DNA from: Deltaproteobacteria bacterium
GTDB taxonomy: Bacteria; Desulfobacterota; Desulfobacteria; Desulfobacterales; UBA2156
Direction: 5' to 3'
Length of the DNA stretch: 64,000 nt
NCBI GenBank assembly: GCA_019309485.1
Contig: JAFDGC010000008.1
Coordinates: 26,778 to 90,777, forward strand
Of the stretch, positions 9,276 through 18,732 are shown in pieces (position 1 is the stretch's first letter; each line of letters begins with the position of its first letter). The notes beneath the pieces were generated by a model, which saw only the letters and a list, made by a program, of their open reading frames with translations, did not search any database and was not told where the DNA came from. The translations under genes were made by a program, and so were the position numbers.

Positions 9276-10474
9276 CGGATCAAAAAATGCCGCCAGGGGA
9301 AAAAACATTGGAAAAGCCGATCGACCGTCACAAAAGCGTCGCCCAGCGCATCGCCGATGGAACCCTTTCCATCCGATCCCAAAAGGAATTTGACAACCTA
9401 TTGAAAATTTTCCCGGATCACCCGGTCCTTTTCCGGGAATACGGTGATTTTCTGATGCGTCGGAACGATCTTTTCAAAGCCGCAGATGCTTACGGTACGG
9501 CAGCCGCTCTGTTTATCGAAGAGGCCGTTCCCCTGCAATCCATTGTGGCCAAGGTATTGGAATGGAAAATCGCCAAACCGACGCACGACGAAGTGATTGC
9601 ATTCCACGGGATGCTCAGCCGTATCCGGTCGGAAGAAAAACCCGCCCTGAACTTCTGGACGCAACTGAGCTATTCGGAACTGCTTTCTTTTATGCTCAAG
9701 CTGACGCTGGTCCGCCTTTCCCCGGAAAAACGCGTCCAAAAGGCCTTCGAAGAGGAAAACAGCCTTTTCTTTGTCGTTTCCGGTGCCTTGAGGGAAACGG
9801 TTTATATGCCCGAAAAAAGGGATCGCCCGAAGATCCTGCATACCGTGGATCTTGCCGAAAACGATTTTTTCGGAACCATTTATCCTTTCACGGAAAAAGT
9901 CGTTTCCACTTCGGATATTCATACGCTCACCCGGGTGGAATTGATCAAAATCACCCGTTCCCAGCTGGCGACGATTTGTAAAACGCATCCCGCTTTGAAT
10001 GCCCTGGTGCAGGAACTTTACCAGCATCGGGAAAAAACCGGCGAAGATGCACCGCGTCGAACCGTTCGCCGAAATGTCCGTCACCATCTCCCTACCCAAG
10101 TCCAGATCAAAGTCTTCAGAGAAGATAAGGGTCATGGGCCTCTAATTCTGGACGGGTTTATCGACAACATTTCTTTGGGGGGTGTCTGTGTTTTGTTGAA
10201 TCAGATGCTTGGGCGCCCGCTCCTGTCCCAATTACAAAGCCGCAACGTCAAGGTCATCATGAAACTGATCTCCCCGTCGGTGGATTTGACCATACTGGGT
10301 GAAATCGTATGGACAAAGGTATTTGATGTAGATAATCGAAAACAAGATGCTTTAGGCATTCAGTTTAAAGAAATGTCGGATCCGGATCGAGAACTATTGG
10401 AAGCGTACTGTACCGGCGGCGAAGGTGAACATAACCTGATGTGGGGGTTGTGGGAATCCCTGGTCAAAAAATGA
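9272..10474 (+). CDS. TPR-like / cNMP-binding-fold / PilZ protein (c-di-GMP effector)
   Basis: A 400-aa three-part protein. Residues ~30-120 are helical and TPR-like. About 130-250 resembles a CRP-type cyclic-nucleotide-binding barrel (ENSLFFVVSGALRETVYMP, AENDFFGTIYPF). Residues ~262-390 are a PilZ domain with the c-di-GMP signature RxxxR at 266-270 and DNISLGG at 298-304. Both PilZ motifs are intact, so c-di-GMP binding is likely; whether the barrel binds a nucleotide is unclear. The frame opens at TTG 9272, overlapping the previous stop; ATG 9287 is an alternative start. It lies between a coiled-coil gene and a MinD-like ATPase, suggesting a signalling adaptor. Confidence 0.84.
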   Translation: MTDQKMPPGEKTLEKPIDRHKSVAQRIADGTLSIRSQKEFDNLLKIFPDHPVLFREYGDFLMRRNDLFKAADAYGTAAALFIEEAVPLQSIVAKVLEWKIAKPTHDEVIAFHGMLSRIRSEEKPALNFWTQLSYSELLSFMLKLTLVRLSPEKRVQKAFEEENSLFFVVSGALRETVYMPEKRDRPKILHTVDLAENDFFGTIYPFTEKVVSTSDIHTLTRVELIKITRSQLATICKTHPALNALVQELYQHREKTGEDAPRRTVRRNVRHHLPTQVQIKVFREDKGHGPLILDGFIDNISLGGVCVLLNQMLGRPLLSQLQSRNVKVIMKLISPSVDLTILGEIVWTKVFDVDNRKQDALGIQFKEMSDPDRELLEAYCTGGEGEHNLMWGLWESLVKK

Positions 10475-10519
10475 ATTTGATGGATTGCCCATCAACCGAT
10501 TTGGGCGAAGGAAAATCCT

Positions 10520-11431
10520 GTGGCGAATGATAAGGACACGCCGACGGTTTGGGCGGTGGGTGGCGGAAAAGGAGGCGTCGGAAAAAGCGTCATCAGCACC
10601 CTGATCGCCTTCTGGCTGTCCCGGTCCGGAAAGTCCACCGTATTGATGGATATGGATCTGGGCGGCGCCAACGTGCACACCCTCATGGGAATTCGAAACC
10701 CTTCCCGGACGCTCAACGATTTTGTCACAAAAAAAGTGAAATCCCTCGACGACGCGTGTATCACCTCAGAGGTGGATGGGCTCAAGTTAATCGTCGGAGC
10801 AGGGGAAATCCTGTCGCTGGCCAATCCCAAGTTCGCCCAAAAGATCAAAATCATCCGGGCCGTTTATGGCCTTGACGTCGATCACGTGATCCTCGATCTG
10901 GGGGCGGGCGCCTCCTTTAATATCCTGGATTTTTTCCTCACGGCGGAAAAACAAATTACGGTCGTCACCCCGCAGCCCACATCGATTCAAAATGCGTATG
11001 CCTTTCTCCGAAGTGCGGTATATCGAAGGCTGAGCCAACTCACGAGCCGCGATCCTTCATTGATGACACTTATCCAAACGGCCATGAATCCTAAAAACGA
11101 ACTTCAGATGCGCACCATCAAAGAGCTCTGCCATGTCATCGAGGAATTGGAAGGGGCCGAATCCGTGGAAGCATTAAAAAAAGAGATCGCCAGGATCCGG
11201 CCGCTGGTGGTCACAAACATGGTCAGGGACCCCAATGATAAAAATGCGGGGCGGATCGTCCAGTTGGTGGCCGAAAAGTACCTCACGATACAGTCAGACG
11301 CGGCCTGTGGGGTTTCTTACGATCGACAGGTGGACCGGATGATCTCGGAGATGACTCCCCTTGTCCAATTGAATCGATCCAGCAGGGTCTTTTCTGACAT
11401 CCACGACGTCTGCACCCGGATGATGTCTTGA
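10520..11431 (+). CDS. MinD/FlhG-like deviant-Walker ATPase
   Basis: A 303-aa P-loop ATPase of the MinD/ParA class. The deviant Walker A GKGGVGKS is at residues 16-23, the switch block DMDLGGAN at 44-51, and a Walker B-like DLGAG comes further on. Members position flagella, pili, chemoreceptor arrays or division sites, and the GGAN form is common in the FlhG branch. The start is GTG 10520, with GGA 7 nt upstream. It closes the AMIN / coiled-coil / PilZ run, suggesting it localises that assembly. No flagellar gene is in the window, so the cargo is unknown. Confidence 0.86.
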   Translation: MANDKDTPTVWAVGGGKGGVGKSVISTLIAFWLSRSGKSTVLMDMDLGGANVHTLMGIRNPSRTLNDFVTKKVKSLDDACITSEVDGLKLIVGAGEILSLANPKFAQKIKIIRAVYGLDVDHVILDLGAGASFNILDFFLTAEKQITVVTPQPTSIQNAYAFLRSAVYRRLSQLTSRDPSLMTLIQTAMNPKNELQMRTIKELCHVIEELEGAESVEALKKEIARIRPLVVTNMVRDPNDKNAGRIVQLVAEKYLTIQSDAACGVSYDRQVDRMISEMTPLVQLNRSSRVFSDIHDVCTRMMS

Positions 11432-11461
11432 TCCCTTTTCCACAGCCGTACAAAGTGCGTT

Positions 11462-12397
11462 TCATCCTATACGGTCCTTTTCAAAAAGCGCGCCGCCTGT
11501 GACCTCAGGACCCGGGCCGCTTCCCCCTTTGTCGTCCCCGGATTTTATTACGGCGGATCGAATCCCGTCTTTGCCCGCCCTTTTGACCTCATACATGAGG
11601 CAGTCGGCTGCATTCACCATTTCGGTGATGCTTTGAAAGGGAGTTTCGAAAGTCGCCACCCCGACGCTGAAAGTCACCGGCAGAGGGGTGTTGATTCTCA
11701 TATCCGACAACAATCCATGTAGTTTTTTAGAAATGATCACTGCCTCATCTGCACCGGTCTCATTGAGAAGGACGCAAAACTCATCACCGCCCAATCGAGC
11801 CAGGATATCAACCGCGCGGATGTTCTTTTTCAGGGCCTGGGCGACCTCGTACAACAGGCGATCCCCCTGGTCATGCCCCAATCGATCGTTAATGGTCTTT
11901 AAATCATCAATATCCAAGTAGATGACGGTAAGGGGAGTGCGGTTTCGACGCGCCTTTTCCATCTCCCGGTGGGCCAGTTCAACAAACCCCCGTCGATTGG
12001 GCACCTGTGTCAAGGCATCATTGCGGGCCAACACCCGTTGATCCTCCAGTGAGACCCGCAATTTATCCAGCACGAACGTAATAATCAAAAAGACAAGGAG
12101 TCGAAAGGTTTCATTGATAAATGGAATGTACGGATTCGAAAAAGCGCGCAGCATCTGTATGTCGGCCGTCAGCCAGGATGCCGCGCTGCAAAGGGAGACA
12201 AGGATGCCCGCCAAGCGGCCCAAATGCCAGACCGCCAGCATGATGGGCAACAGATAAAACAAAGACAGCTCCCATTCGGGTCCGGTGAAAAAACGGATCC
12301 ACCCGATAAGGAGCGTCGCTCCGATGCACCCTCCGAAAAAGAGGAGATTGCGACCCGTTTCCCATAGAGAGGAACTGGAACTGTCCGAATCGATCAC
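11462..12397 (-). CDS. Membrane-bound GGDEF diguanylate cyclase
   Basis: A 311-aa protein with several N-terminal membrane segments (about residues 17-110) and a C-terminal GGDEF domain. The active-site GGDEF is at residues 203-207, and an inhibitory-site RxxD (RAVD, 194-197) sits exactly five residues upstream, so it should make c-di-GMP with product feedback. The membrane part is a short MASE-like sensor I cannot assign further. It starts at GTG 12397 and is convergent with the MinD-like gene. Together with the HD-GYP and PilZ genes it supplies synthesis, breakdown and reading of c-di-GMP within 8 kb. Confidence 0.92.
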   Translation of the reverse strand: MIDSDSSSSSLWETGRNLLFFGGCIGATLLIGWIRFFTGPEWELSLFYLLPIMLAVWHLGRLAGILVSLCSAASWLTADIQMLRAFSNPYIPFINETFRLLVFLIITFVLDKLRVSLEDQRVLARNDALTQVPNRRGFVELAHREMEKARRNRTPLTVIYLDIDDLKTINDRLGHDQGDRLLYEVAQALKKNIRAVDILARLGGDEFCVLLNETGADEAVIISKKLHGLLSDMRINTPLPVTFSVGVATFETPFQSITEMVNAADCLMYEVKRAGKDGIRSAVIKSGDDKGGSGPGPEVTGGALFEKDRIG

Positions 12398-12567
12398 GTG
12401 ATGTTTTTCCCATCAATAACCGGAACGCATCCCGCAGTTCAGAAGAGCGGGAAAAGGTTTCCAATTTGTCTGTTTCGTTTTTTGGAAAGGCGACAGAGGT
12501 TAAATAAAAGCAAGAGATGTCCTTTCAAACTCAGGGTGGAGGACCATGCGGGCCGGCGGAGTCCTGC

Positions 12568-14931
12568 TTACGCGGTTTGCGTTTTCTTTTTTAAGTCTTG
12601 GAGGCGCTGTCTATCCTGGATGGGAAGCGTCAGTGTCGGGTTTTTTCGGATACGGAACTTTTGCATGAAAAAGACGATGACCCACAGGCCGATGCCGATA
12701 ACATCCACCACATAGGTGGGAAGATCCACCCAGAAAACGACCCAGTTGATCAGGTGAGGGAAGAAAAGCAGCAACGTGGATACAGCGGCAAGGATCCATT
12801 CAAATATCGTCATGCCACACAGGAAGTACCCCATGGTGAGGCTCCCGAAGGCAATGGTCCCGAGAATGATGGTGATCCATGTGGAAACCACCTGGAGCCA
12901 CGGCATGATATGTCCCGGCCCTCCAAGCAGAAAACCCGGTGAAAAGGCGAATAACAGGGGGCCCACGTAAAGCATCTTGGCAAACTTGAATGCGGTCCAG
13001 CCGGTTTTCCAGGGGTCGGAGCCGGCAATGGCGGCGCCGGCATAGGCAGCCACGCACACGGGCGGCGTGATATTGGAATCCTGACTGAACCAATACACGA
13101 TCATATGGGATGCAATCAGCGCCCATCCCACCTTTCCCATAATTTCGGCTCGCTGGGGATCCCCGGGGAGCAGTTCCCCTAGAGGCAGCTGCAGTTCCTG
13201 GAATCCGACTCCCCAATGGGTCCGGGCCATCATATCCGTGAGCGCGCCCACCGCCAGCACGGCCGTGATGAGATACGCCGCGGTGACCGGCACTCCCATC
13301 CCCAGTACGAGAGAGGCCAGCCCGATGAGCAAAATGGCGATGATCAAATTCCCTGCGGACAACTCGATGATGATTTGGGAAAAGCGCAGGCCGATCCCGG
13401 TGAGCTGGATGGTGCCCACGATGATGCCGATGACTCCCACGGTGGCGCCGATGATGAGCGTCGACGTGGCCCCTTCCACCATCGCATCCCGGATCCGCCG
13501 GAATCCCATCCGTTTGTCCGGCGTCAGCCAGCTTACGCCGATACACGACAGCACCGCCCAAAAGGCCGCATACCCCGGAGAGAAACCCATCAGCATCATG
13601 ACGATGATGATCACCAGCGGTATCGACATGAACCATTGGGTCTTCAGAATCTGCAAGGCGGTGGGGGCGTCTTCCTCACGGATACCCACCAGGCCGTACC
13701 GTTTGGCCTCGAAATGCACCATGACAAATACCGACAAAAAGTAGATCACTGCCGGAAATATCGCCATAAGCATGATGTTCACGTAGGGAATTTCGGTCAT
13801 TTCGGCCATGATGAAGCCGCCGGCGCCCATGATGGGCGGCATGAACATCCCTCCGATGGATGCGGACGGTTCGATGGCACCCGCCACGTGGGGTTTGAAG
13901 CCCGCCTTCTTCATCAACGGGATCGTAAACGCGCCCGTGGAGACCGTATTGGCGATGGCCGATCCGGAGACGGAACCGAAAAAACCAGAGGCCATAACGG
14001 CCACCTTCGCCGGGCCACCGACTCTCTTCCCGGCGAGGGCCATGGGCAGATCGAGGAAAAACCGGCTGGCGCCGGAGGCTTTGAGAAAGGATCCGAAAAA
14101 TATAAAGAGGATGACATAGTTCACCAGGACCGAAGCCATGATGCCGAAAACGCCTTCCTGCTTGTAGTAGATGTGATTAAAGGTTCGATCCAGCTTGAAA
14201 CCGGTGTGTGCAAAGGATTTCAAAACAGGTAGCTGGTGCAGGAGATCCCCCCATAAGGCGTAAAGTAAAAACACGACCCCCACCAGCGTCATGGACCAAC
14301 CCAGGGTGCGGCGCGCCACTTCCAGCGAAATCAGGATACCGAGGACACCCACCGCCGTGTCCAGCGGCGTTTCGGAACCCATCCGATAGTTGATGGCCGC
14401 ATATTCCACGATAAAATATCCGACAGCGGCCACGGCGATGAGCGCGGATACGATATCCAGCGCAATGGGAGCACCGCCTTCGCTTTTTCCCCAGTAACGA
14501 GTGGGAAGAAAAAAAACGAATGTGCTGATGAGGCTCAAGCCGGCATATATCCAGTTCACTCCTGTAAAAGGCTCCCGGGCACCCTCGGTGCCGAGTAGAA
14601 AGTGCAGTATAAAATAAAACAGCATCAGCAAGGTCACGAAGGAGATGGCGCAATCGATGAAATAACCGGGTTTCTGAATGGTTTGCCGGGTATGGGGCAT
14701 GTACAGCAGGATCATGACGTATGTGAGCATCACATAGACGCCCAAAAAATATTGGGTATCCACCGGTTGGGCCGCGCAATACATGTAAAAAAAGACCATG
14801 AATACGCCCATTCCGGTAAAAAGCCACTGCCAGGGGCCTTTCAAGGAGCGTCCCGTTCGGGCTTCCTTTTCTACGATTTTTTTGAGCTTTTCCTGATCCG
14901 CCGCTGAAGCAGGAATTTCAGATTCCGTCAT
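12568..14931 (-). CDS. TRAP transporter fused permease (DctQ-DctM type, TAXI family)
   Basis: A 787-aa polytopic membrane protein. An N-terminal 4-TM DctQ-like part is fused to the 12-TM DctM permease (blocks GSVSGSAIANTVSTGAFTIP and ASIGGMFMPPIMGAGGFIMA). Fused permeases pair with TAXI receptors for ion-driven uptake of carboxylates or related solutes; the substrate is unknown. I chose ATG 14931 over the ATG seven codons upstream because AAGGAG precedes it at 8 nt. It lies downstream of its receptor gene, with a hairpin terminator between them. Confidence 0.93.
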   Translation of the reverse strand: MTESEIPASAADQEKLKKIVEKEARTGRSLKGPWQWLFTGMGVFMVFFYMYCAAQPVDTQYFLGVYVMLTYVMILLYMPHTRQTIQKPGYFIDCAISFVTLLMLFYFILHFLLGTEGAREPFTGVNWIYAGLSLISTFVFFLPTRYWGKSEGGAPIALDIVSALIAVAAVGYFIVEYAAINYRMGSETPLDTAVGVLGILISLEVARRTLGWSMTLVGVVFLLYALWGDLLHQLPVLKSFAHTGFKLDRTFNHIYYKQEGVFGIMASVLVNYVILFIFFGSFLKASGASRFFLDLPMALAGKRVGGPAKVAVMASGFFGSVSGSAIANTVSTGAFTIPLMKKAGFKPHVAGAIEPSASIGGMFMPPIMGAGGFIMAEMTEIPYVNIMLMAIFPAVIYFLSVFVMVHFEAKRYGLVGIREEDAPTALQILKTQWFMSIPLVIIIVMMLMGFSPGYAAFWAVLSCIGVSWLTPDKRMGFRRIRDAMVEGATSTLIIGATVGVIGIIVGTIQLTGIGLRFSQIIIELSAGNLIIAILLIGLASLVLGMGVPVTAAYLITAVLAVGALTDMMARTHWGVGFQELQLPLGELLPGDPQRAEIMGKVGWALIASHMIVYWFSQDSNITPPVCVAAYAGAAIAGSDPWKTGWTAFKFAKMLYVGPLLFAFSPGFLLGGPGHIMPWLQVVSTWITIILGTIAFGSLTMGYFLCGMTIFEWILAAVSTLLLFFPHLINWVVFWVDLPTYVVDVIGIGLWVIVFFMQKFRIRKNPTLTLPIQDRQRLQDLKKKTQTA

Positions 14932-14972
14932 TTCCGTTTCTCCTTGCAACAAATCGGAGTGGCTTTTTCACA

Positions 14973-15004
14973 GAAAAAAGGGGAAGCGCATCCGCCCTTC
15001 CCCT
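14973..15004 (-). terminator. Hairpin terminator/attenuator between TAXI receptor and permease
   Basis: On the minus strand GGGGAAG and CTTCCCC form a perfect 7-bp stem around a 10-nt loop, followed directly by six T residues. Placed after the receptor stop and before the permease start, it should lower permease expression relative to the receptor. Confidence 0.7.
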
Positions 15005-15044
15005 CTGTCTCTCTAGCCGTTGGAATCCGTGCCGCGGGATGCCA

Positions 15045-16022
15045 TCAGGGCATCAGATGGTCCGGGATCGTCTTGCCCTGCTCTTTCCAAAATTTTACGG
15101 CACCTGGATGAAGAGGTACGGACGCACCCTTGAAAGCGTTTTCCAGGGTCATTTCCTTGAAGGTCTTTTTCGCCGTTACCATGGCCTGCATTCCTTCTTT
15201 GGACCACAGAGTTTTCATGATCGTGTACACCAGGTCTTCGGGGACGTCCTTATTGACGGTGAGGATGGTGGAGTCCTGGAAGGTTTTGCATTCCGGCATC
15301 CCTTTGCCGTACGTACCGGCCGGGATGACTGTGGGGGAATAGGCGTAGGCTTTATAAAAGCCGGTTTTTTCGGCATCCACGCCCACATCCACCAAGCCGA
15401 TTTTGACCTGAACGGCGGCTTCGATGACGGACCGGTTGGGATAGCCCACCAAGACCCAAAAGGCATCGATTTTCCCGTCCTGGAAGTTACTGGCGGCGGC
15501 GCTGTATCCCAAGAAACTGGGGTTGAAGTTGTCCCACAGCCCGATGTGGCGGAAAAAGCGCTCCGCGCTGGCCGCAGCCCCCGACCCGGCATTTCCCAGA
15601 GCCACTCGTTTCCCTTTGAGGTCCACGGCACTTTTGATACCGGCGTCCGTCCGAACCACCAACTGGGCTGGTGCGCCATATAGGTACCCCATGGAACGGA
15701 TATTATTGTACTTCTGGGAATCCTGGGGAAGTTGGCCTTTGAACCCCAGGTCGCTGTCCACGGCATAGCACAGTCCAAAGTCCGATTCCCGGCTGTGCAC
15801 CCGTTTGACGTTTTCCACACTTCCGCCCGAACCCACGGAGGTGGCCTTGATGTTCGGGTTGACCTTGGGCACGTAAACAGCCATGGCGTTGGTGAAGGTA
15901 TTGAAAGTACCGCCCGTGGGCCCCCCGCCGATTTTGATGCTGTATTCCGCCGCCGCAACCGGACCGATTCCCACCGCCAGAGCGGCCATCAGAATAACAC
16001 TGAACACCCACTTGCTCCTCAT
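15045..16022 (-). CDS. TAXI-family TRAP transporter solute receptor
   Basis: A 325-aa periplasmic binding protein with a Sec signal peptide (residues ~1-25, ending VAAAEYS). The family hallmark GGGPTGGTFNTF follows, then SVGSGGSVENVKRV and the GKRVALGNAGSGA block. It captures the solute for the fused permease encoded next; ligand not determinable. The start is supported by GGAGGAAGGAG upstream of ATG 16022. It is the first gene of the two-gene transporter unit. Confidence 0.93.
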   Translation of the reverse strand: MRSKWVFSVILMAALAVGIGPVAAAEYSIKIGGGPTGGTFNTFTNAMAVYVPKVNPNIKATSVGSGGSVENVKRVHSRESDFGLCYAVDSDLGFKGQLPQDSQKYNNIRSMGYLYGAPAQLVVRTDAGIKSAVDLKGKRVALGNAGSGAAASAERFFRHIGLWDNFNPSFLGYSAAASNFQDGKIDAFWVLVGYPNRSVIEAAVQVKIGLVDVGVDAEKTGFYKAYAYSPTVIPAGTYGKGMPECKTFQDSTILTVNKDVPEDLVYTIMKTLWSKEGMQAMVTAKKTFKEMTLENAFKGASVPLHPGAVKFWKEQGKTIPDHLMP

Positions 16023-16287
16023 ACGCTTCTCTCCTTCCTCCTGACGATTTTATGTAAATGGAACATATTCATGTCCCGCCCTCACATAATATTCTATTGT
16101 GGGAGTATTTTTATAGAATTTAATTTAGAAAGTCAAATATAAAATACGCGGTCTATAAAGTCCAATTCTCCCTGTTCCGCTTACCGATATAATTGAAACC
16201 CGTGGCCGCTTTTTCCGGGCCCCGTGAAGACCTCGCGCCTTTTCAGGCAGGGGCTTTTTTGCGGGTGGTTGCAAAGATCGGAAGCGG

Positions 16288-17502
16288 TCAAGAACGGCGG
16301 GACGCTTCGGCACTTGGAAGAAAAACCGAAATGAATCCCCCGCCGGCAATGAAAAGGGCGACGAAGACAAAGGCGAGTTGGAAAGAGGCGATTTCCCCGA
16401 GGGTTCCGATGAGCGTCGGGATGAGCCCTCCCCCGGTCAAAAAGGCAAGGGGGACCGTTACCGAAACCACCAGGTTTCTCAAATCGGGGGAACTGGTCTG
16501 GGAAAGTATGGCGAATCCCGCCGGGAAAAAGCAAACGGCAATGACGGGCTGGATGAAAATCGGGATTACCACATAGGCGGAGGGCGCCAGGCCGATGAAA
16601 AGGGTGGCACATCCGCTCAGGAAAAAGACCATCATCAAAACGCGTTTGGGTCCCAGTCGATCCGTGAGCCACCCTCCAAAAAAGACCATTACGGCGCCTG
16701 CGACCCGGGACAGGGCCACCACCCCGTTCGCCGAGGCCCTTTCGAACCCGTGGCCGTTCACCAGAAAGACGGGGAGCATGGCAAAAAGCCCTAAAGTGCC
16801 GCTGATTCCAAGGCTGAACAGAAAAACCATCAGCCAAAAGGAAGGACTCGAAAGGATCGTCTTAAAGGAGGACAGGCGCGGGGGTTCACCGCAAAAATCC
16901 CCGCCGCGGGCGAACTGAAAAACAAGGCCTGCCTGCACCAGGGATGCCGCACCGAGAAAAAAAAAGACGGCACGCCACGAAAAGGAGTACATTACTCCTT
17001 CCGCCAATAAAGGCGCCGCCACAAAGCCAATATTGGGTGCCAGTTCATGGACGGCAAGGGCCTTTCCCCAGTGGTTCTGATGAAACGTGGTGGTGATCAT
17101 GACGATGGCCGACGGCAGGTAGAGTCCGGCCCCCAAACCCACGAAAAACAGGGCGCTTCCCATGCTGGCATACCCCGGGCTTGCGGAGACCCCGATGAGG
17201 GCCGCCCCCACCGCACACCCTGAAATCATGAGGGTATGTCGATGGCAAAATCTCGCCGAAAAAAAACTCGACCCCACAAGGGAAATAAAATACCCTGCAG
17301 AAATCACCAGGAACAGGGATCCGGCCTCGGCATGGCTCAGATTCAGGTCGGCTTCCACTTCCGGAAGCAACGGGGACAATACGATCCTGCCCAAGAAGTT
17401 GACGAAAAAAATGGATGTGAGTAAAAATAAAAACCCGATGCCCGTAAAAAACGGCGCCGAAGGCGCATCCTGCCTGAGCTGGTCGTTCTTTTTCCATCCC
17501 AT
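16288..17502 (-). CDS. Major facilitator superfamily transporter
   Basis: A 404-aa carrier with about 12 hydrophobic helices, the N-terminal MFS pattern around FLGRIVLSPLLPEVEADLNL, and the central DRLGPKR motif between helices 6-8. Cytoplasmic-membrane uptake or efflux by ion coupling is expected; substrate unknown. It starts at ATG 17502 with weak ribosome-binding signal, is transcribed alone, and is separated from the TAXI receptor by an AT-rich gap (16023-16287). Confidence 0.85.
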   Translation of the reverse strand: MGWKKNDQLRQDAPSAPFFTGIGFLFLLTSIFFVNFLGRIVLSPLLPEVEADLNLSHAEAGSLFLVISAGYFISLVGSSFFSARFCHRHTLMISGCAVGAALIGVSASPGYASMGSALFFVGLGAGLYLPSAIVMITTTFHQNHWGKALAVHELAPNIGFVAAPLLAEGVMYSFSWRAVFFFLGAASLVQAGLVFQFARGGDFCGEPPRLSSFKTILSSPSFWLMVFLFSLGISGTLGLFAMLPVFLVNGHGFERASANGVVALSRVAGAVMVFFGGWLTDRLGPKRVLMMVFFLSGCATLFIGLAPSAYVVIPIFIQPVIAVCFFPAGFAILSQTSSPDLRNLVVSVTVPLAFLTGGGLIPTLIGTLGEIASFQLAFVFVALFIAGGGFISVFLPSAEASRRS

Positions 17503-17989
17503 GACGCATTATTCCAAAAGACCGGCCCCTTGCGGGGCCACCGTCCTGAAAAGCGGGGTTCCGGTAAAAAGGCGTTCGTTTTAAGACCGCCCCTTGACCC
17601 CGGCTCAAAATCCTCGCTTTAAAGTAGGACCGGAGAAGCGTTCCGACCGAAAAGATCTTTGCATTCCTTTGACGTGAATAGACCGGACCGGACAGCATGC
17701 CGGTATCCCGGGGCGGATGTTTTGCGATCCATCACCCCCAGCACCTGGATCTGGAGATGCGCCAGGTGGGGGCCATGCATCATCTGGATGAGGGCCTTCC
17801 CGATCCGCCCGGCCCCATTATCCCGATTTTCGCTCCCTTCAGGCTCTCGGCATCCATTTTCCGCCCAGATGAAAAGCCGAATGAATCTCGATGATATTTT
17901 GTGGCTTCAGGATTTCATGGATGATGCGTGAAGCGTTTTCCCATATCCCTGCAAGGCGGGACAGGAAAAAGGATCCCTTGCCAGAAGGT
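17503..17989. other. Intergenic region with diverged R1 repeat, no supported gene
   Basis: A 487-bp gap between the MFS gene and the kinase-like gene. It holds a diverged R1 copy at 17539-17649. Short open frames at 17659-17931 show no family pattern, so I call nothing coding here. Confidence 0.5.
17539..17649 (+). repeat. Repeat R1, copy c (diverged, near full length)
   Basis: Keeps the order of R1 blocks (CCTGAAAAGCGGGGTTCCGGTAA, then CCCCTTGACCCCGGCT and GAGAAGCGTTCCG), but both stems have decayed. Confidence 0.55.
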
Positions 17990-18598
17990 TTATTCCACCA
18001 TGTCCACCACAAGCTCAACGGCGGTGTCAAGGTCCACTCGCCCCATATTCAAAACCAGATGGTACAGTGAAGGATCCTCATAGCTTGTCTTTCCTAACCG
18101 ACTGTAAAGGTTGGCACGCCGTTTATCCTCGGTGTGTACGACTCTTTCGGCCTTGCTGCGCGTAAGGTCGTAATGTTTCATCATGAATTGGATTCGGTTT
18201 TCGAGATTGTCGATCATCAAGATATGGACAGCGTCCGGGTGATCGTCGAGTATGTATTGACTCCCCCTTCCCAAAATCACCACATTGCCCTCATCCGCCA
18301 TCCGCGCGATGATCAAAACAAGATAGTCCAGATAGATCTGTTCATCCAAGTACCCGTATTCCCCTCCCAAGGCGCGGTCGATCCATTTTTGGGAAACGAT
18401 ACTCGATATGAGCTTTGACAGACGGCTGCCGGCTTCTTTTTCAAAGGATTCCACCCAGTTGATGGAAACATTGGCTTCCTTGGCAAGCATCTGGATGATG
18501 TTGTTATCGGCGAAGGTATACCCCAATCGATGGGCCAACTTCTGTCCCAGTGTTCTACCCCCGGCCCCGAATTGTCTGGAAATGGTGATTACCGCCAT
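17990..18598 (-). CDS. Cytidylate-kinase-like family protein
   Basis: A 202-aa protein of the cytidylate-kinase-like (AAA/P-loop) family common in anaerobes. It begins VITISRQFGAGGRTLGQKLA, where the glycine-rich loop replaces a canonical Walker A, and continues with GNVVILGRGSQYIL. These proteins resemble Cmk, but their true substrate is mostly undefined. AGGAGG stands 5 nt before ATG 18598. It follows a universal stress protein gene on the same strand, suggesting a shared stress-related unit. Confidence 0.85.
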   Translation of the reverse strand: MAVITISRQFGAGGRTLGQKLAHRLGYTFADNNIIQMLAKEANVSINWVESFEKEAGSRLSKLISSIVSQKWIDRALGGEYGYLDEQIYLDYLVLIIARMADEGNVVILGRGSQYILDDHPDAVHILMIDNLENRIQFMMKHYDLTRSKAERVVHTEDKRRANLYSRLGKTSYEDPSLYHLVLNMGRVDLDTAVELVVDMVE

Positions 18599-18732
18599 CC
18601 AATCCTCCTATTGTCTTCTCCGGTTCCGCCGTGAACCGCTCCCTTAATGCGCTCCTCGCAGCGGCCTTTTGGAACGCCGCCTCATCGCCACGTATTTTCT
18701 CTTTTTTGTCGTCTTCCGGCTGTATCACTCCG

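Noticed and set aside
13216..14232. 338-aa open frame on the plus strand
   Set aside because: Antisense to the TRAP permease; rich in His/Asp/Gly from reversed codon bias.
17659..17931. Short open frames in the gap before the cytidylate-kinase-like gene
   Set aside because: No ribosome-binding site or recognisable domain in any frame.
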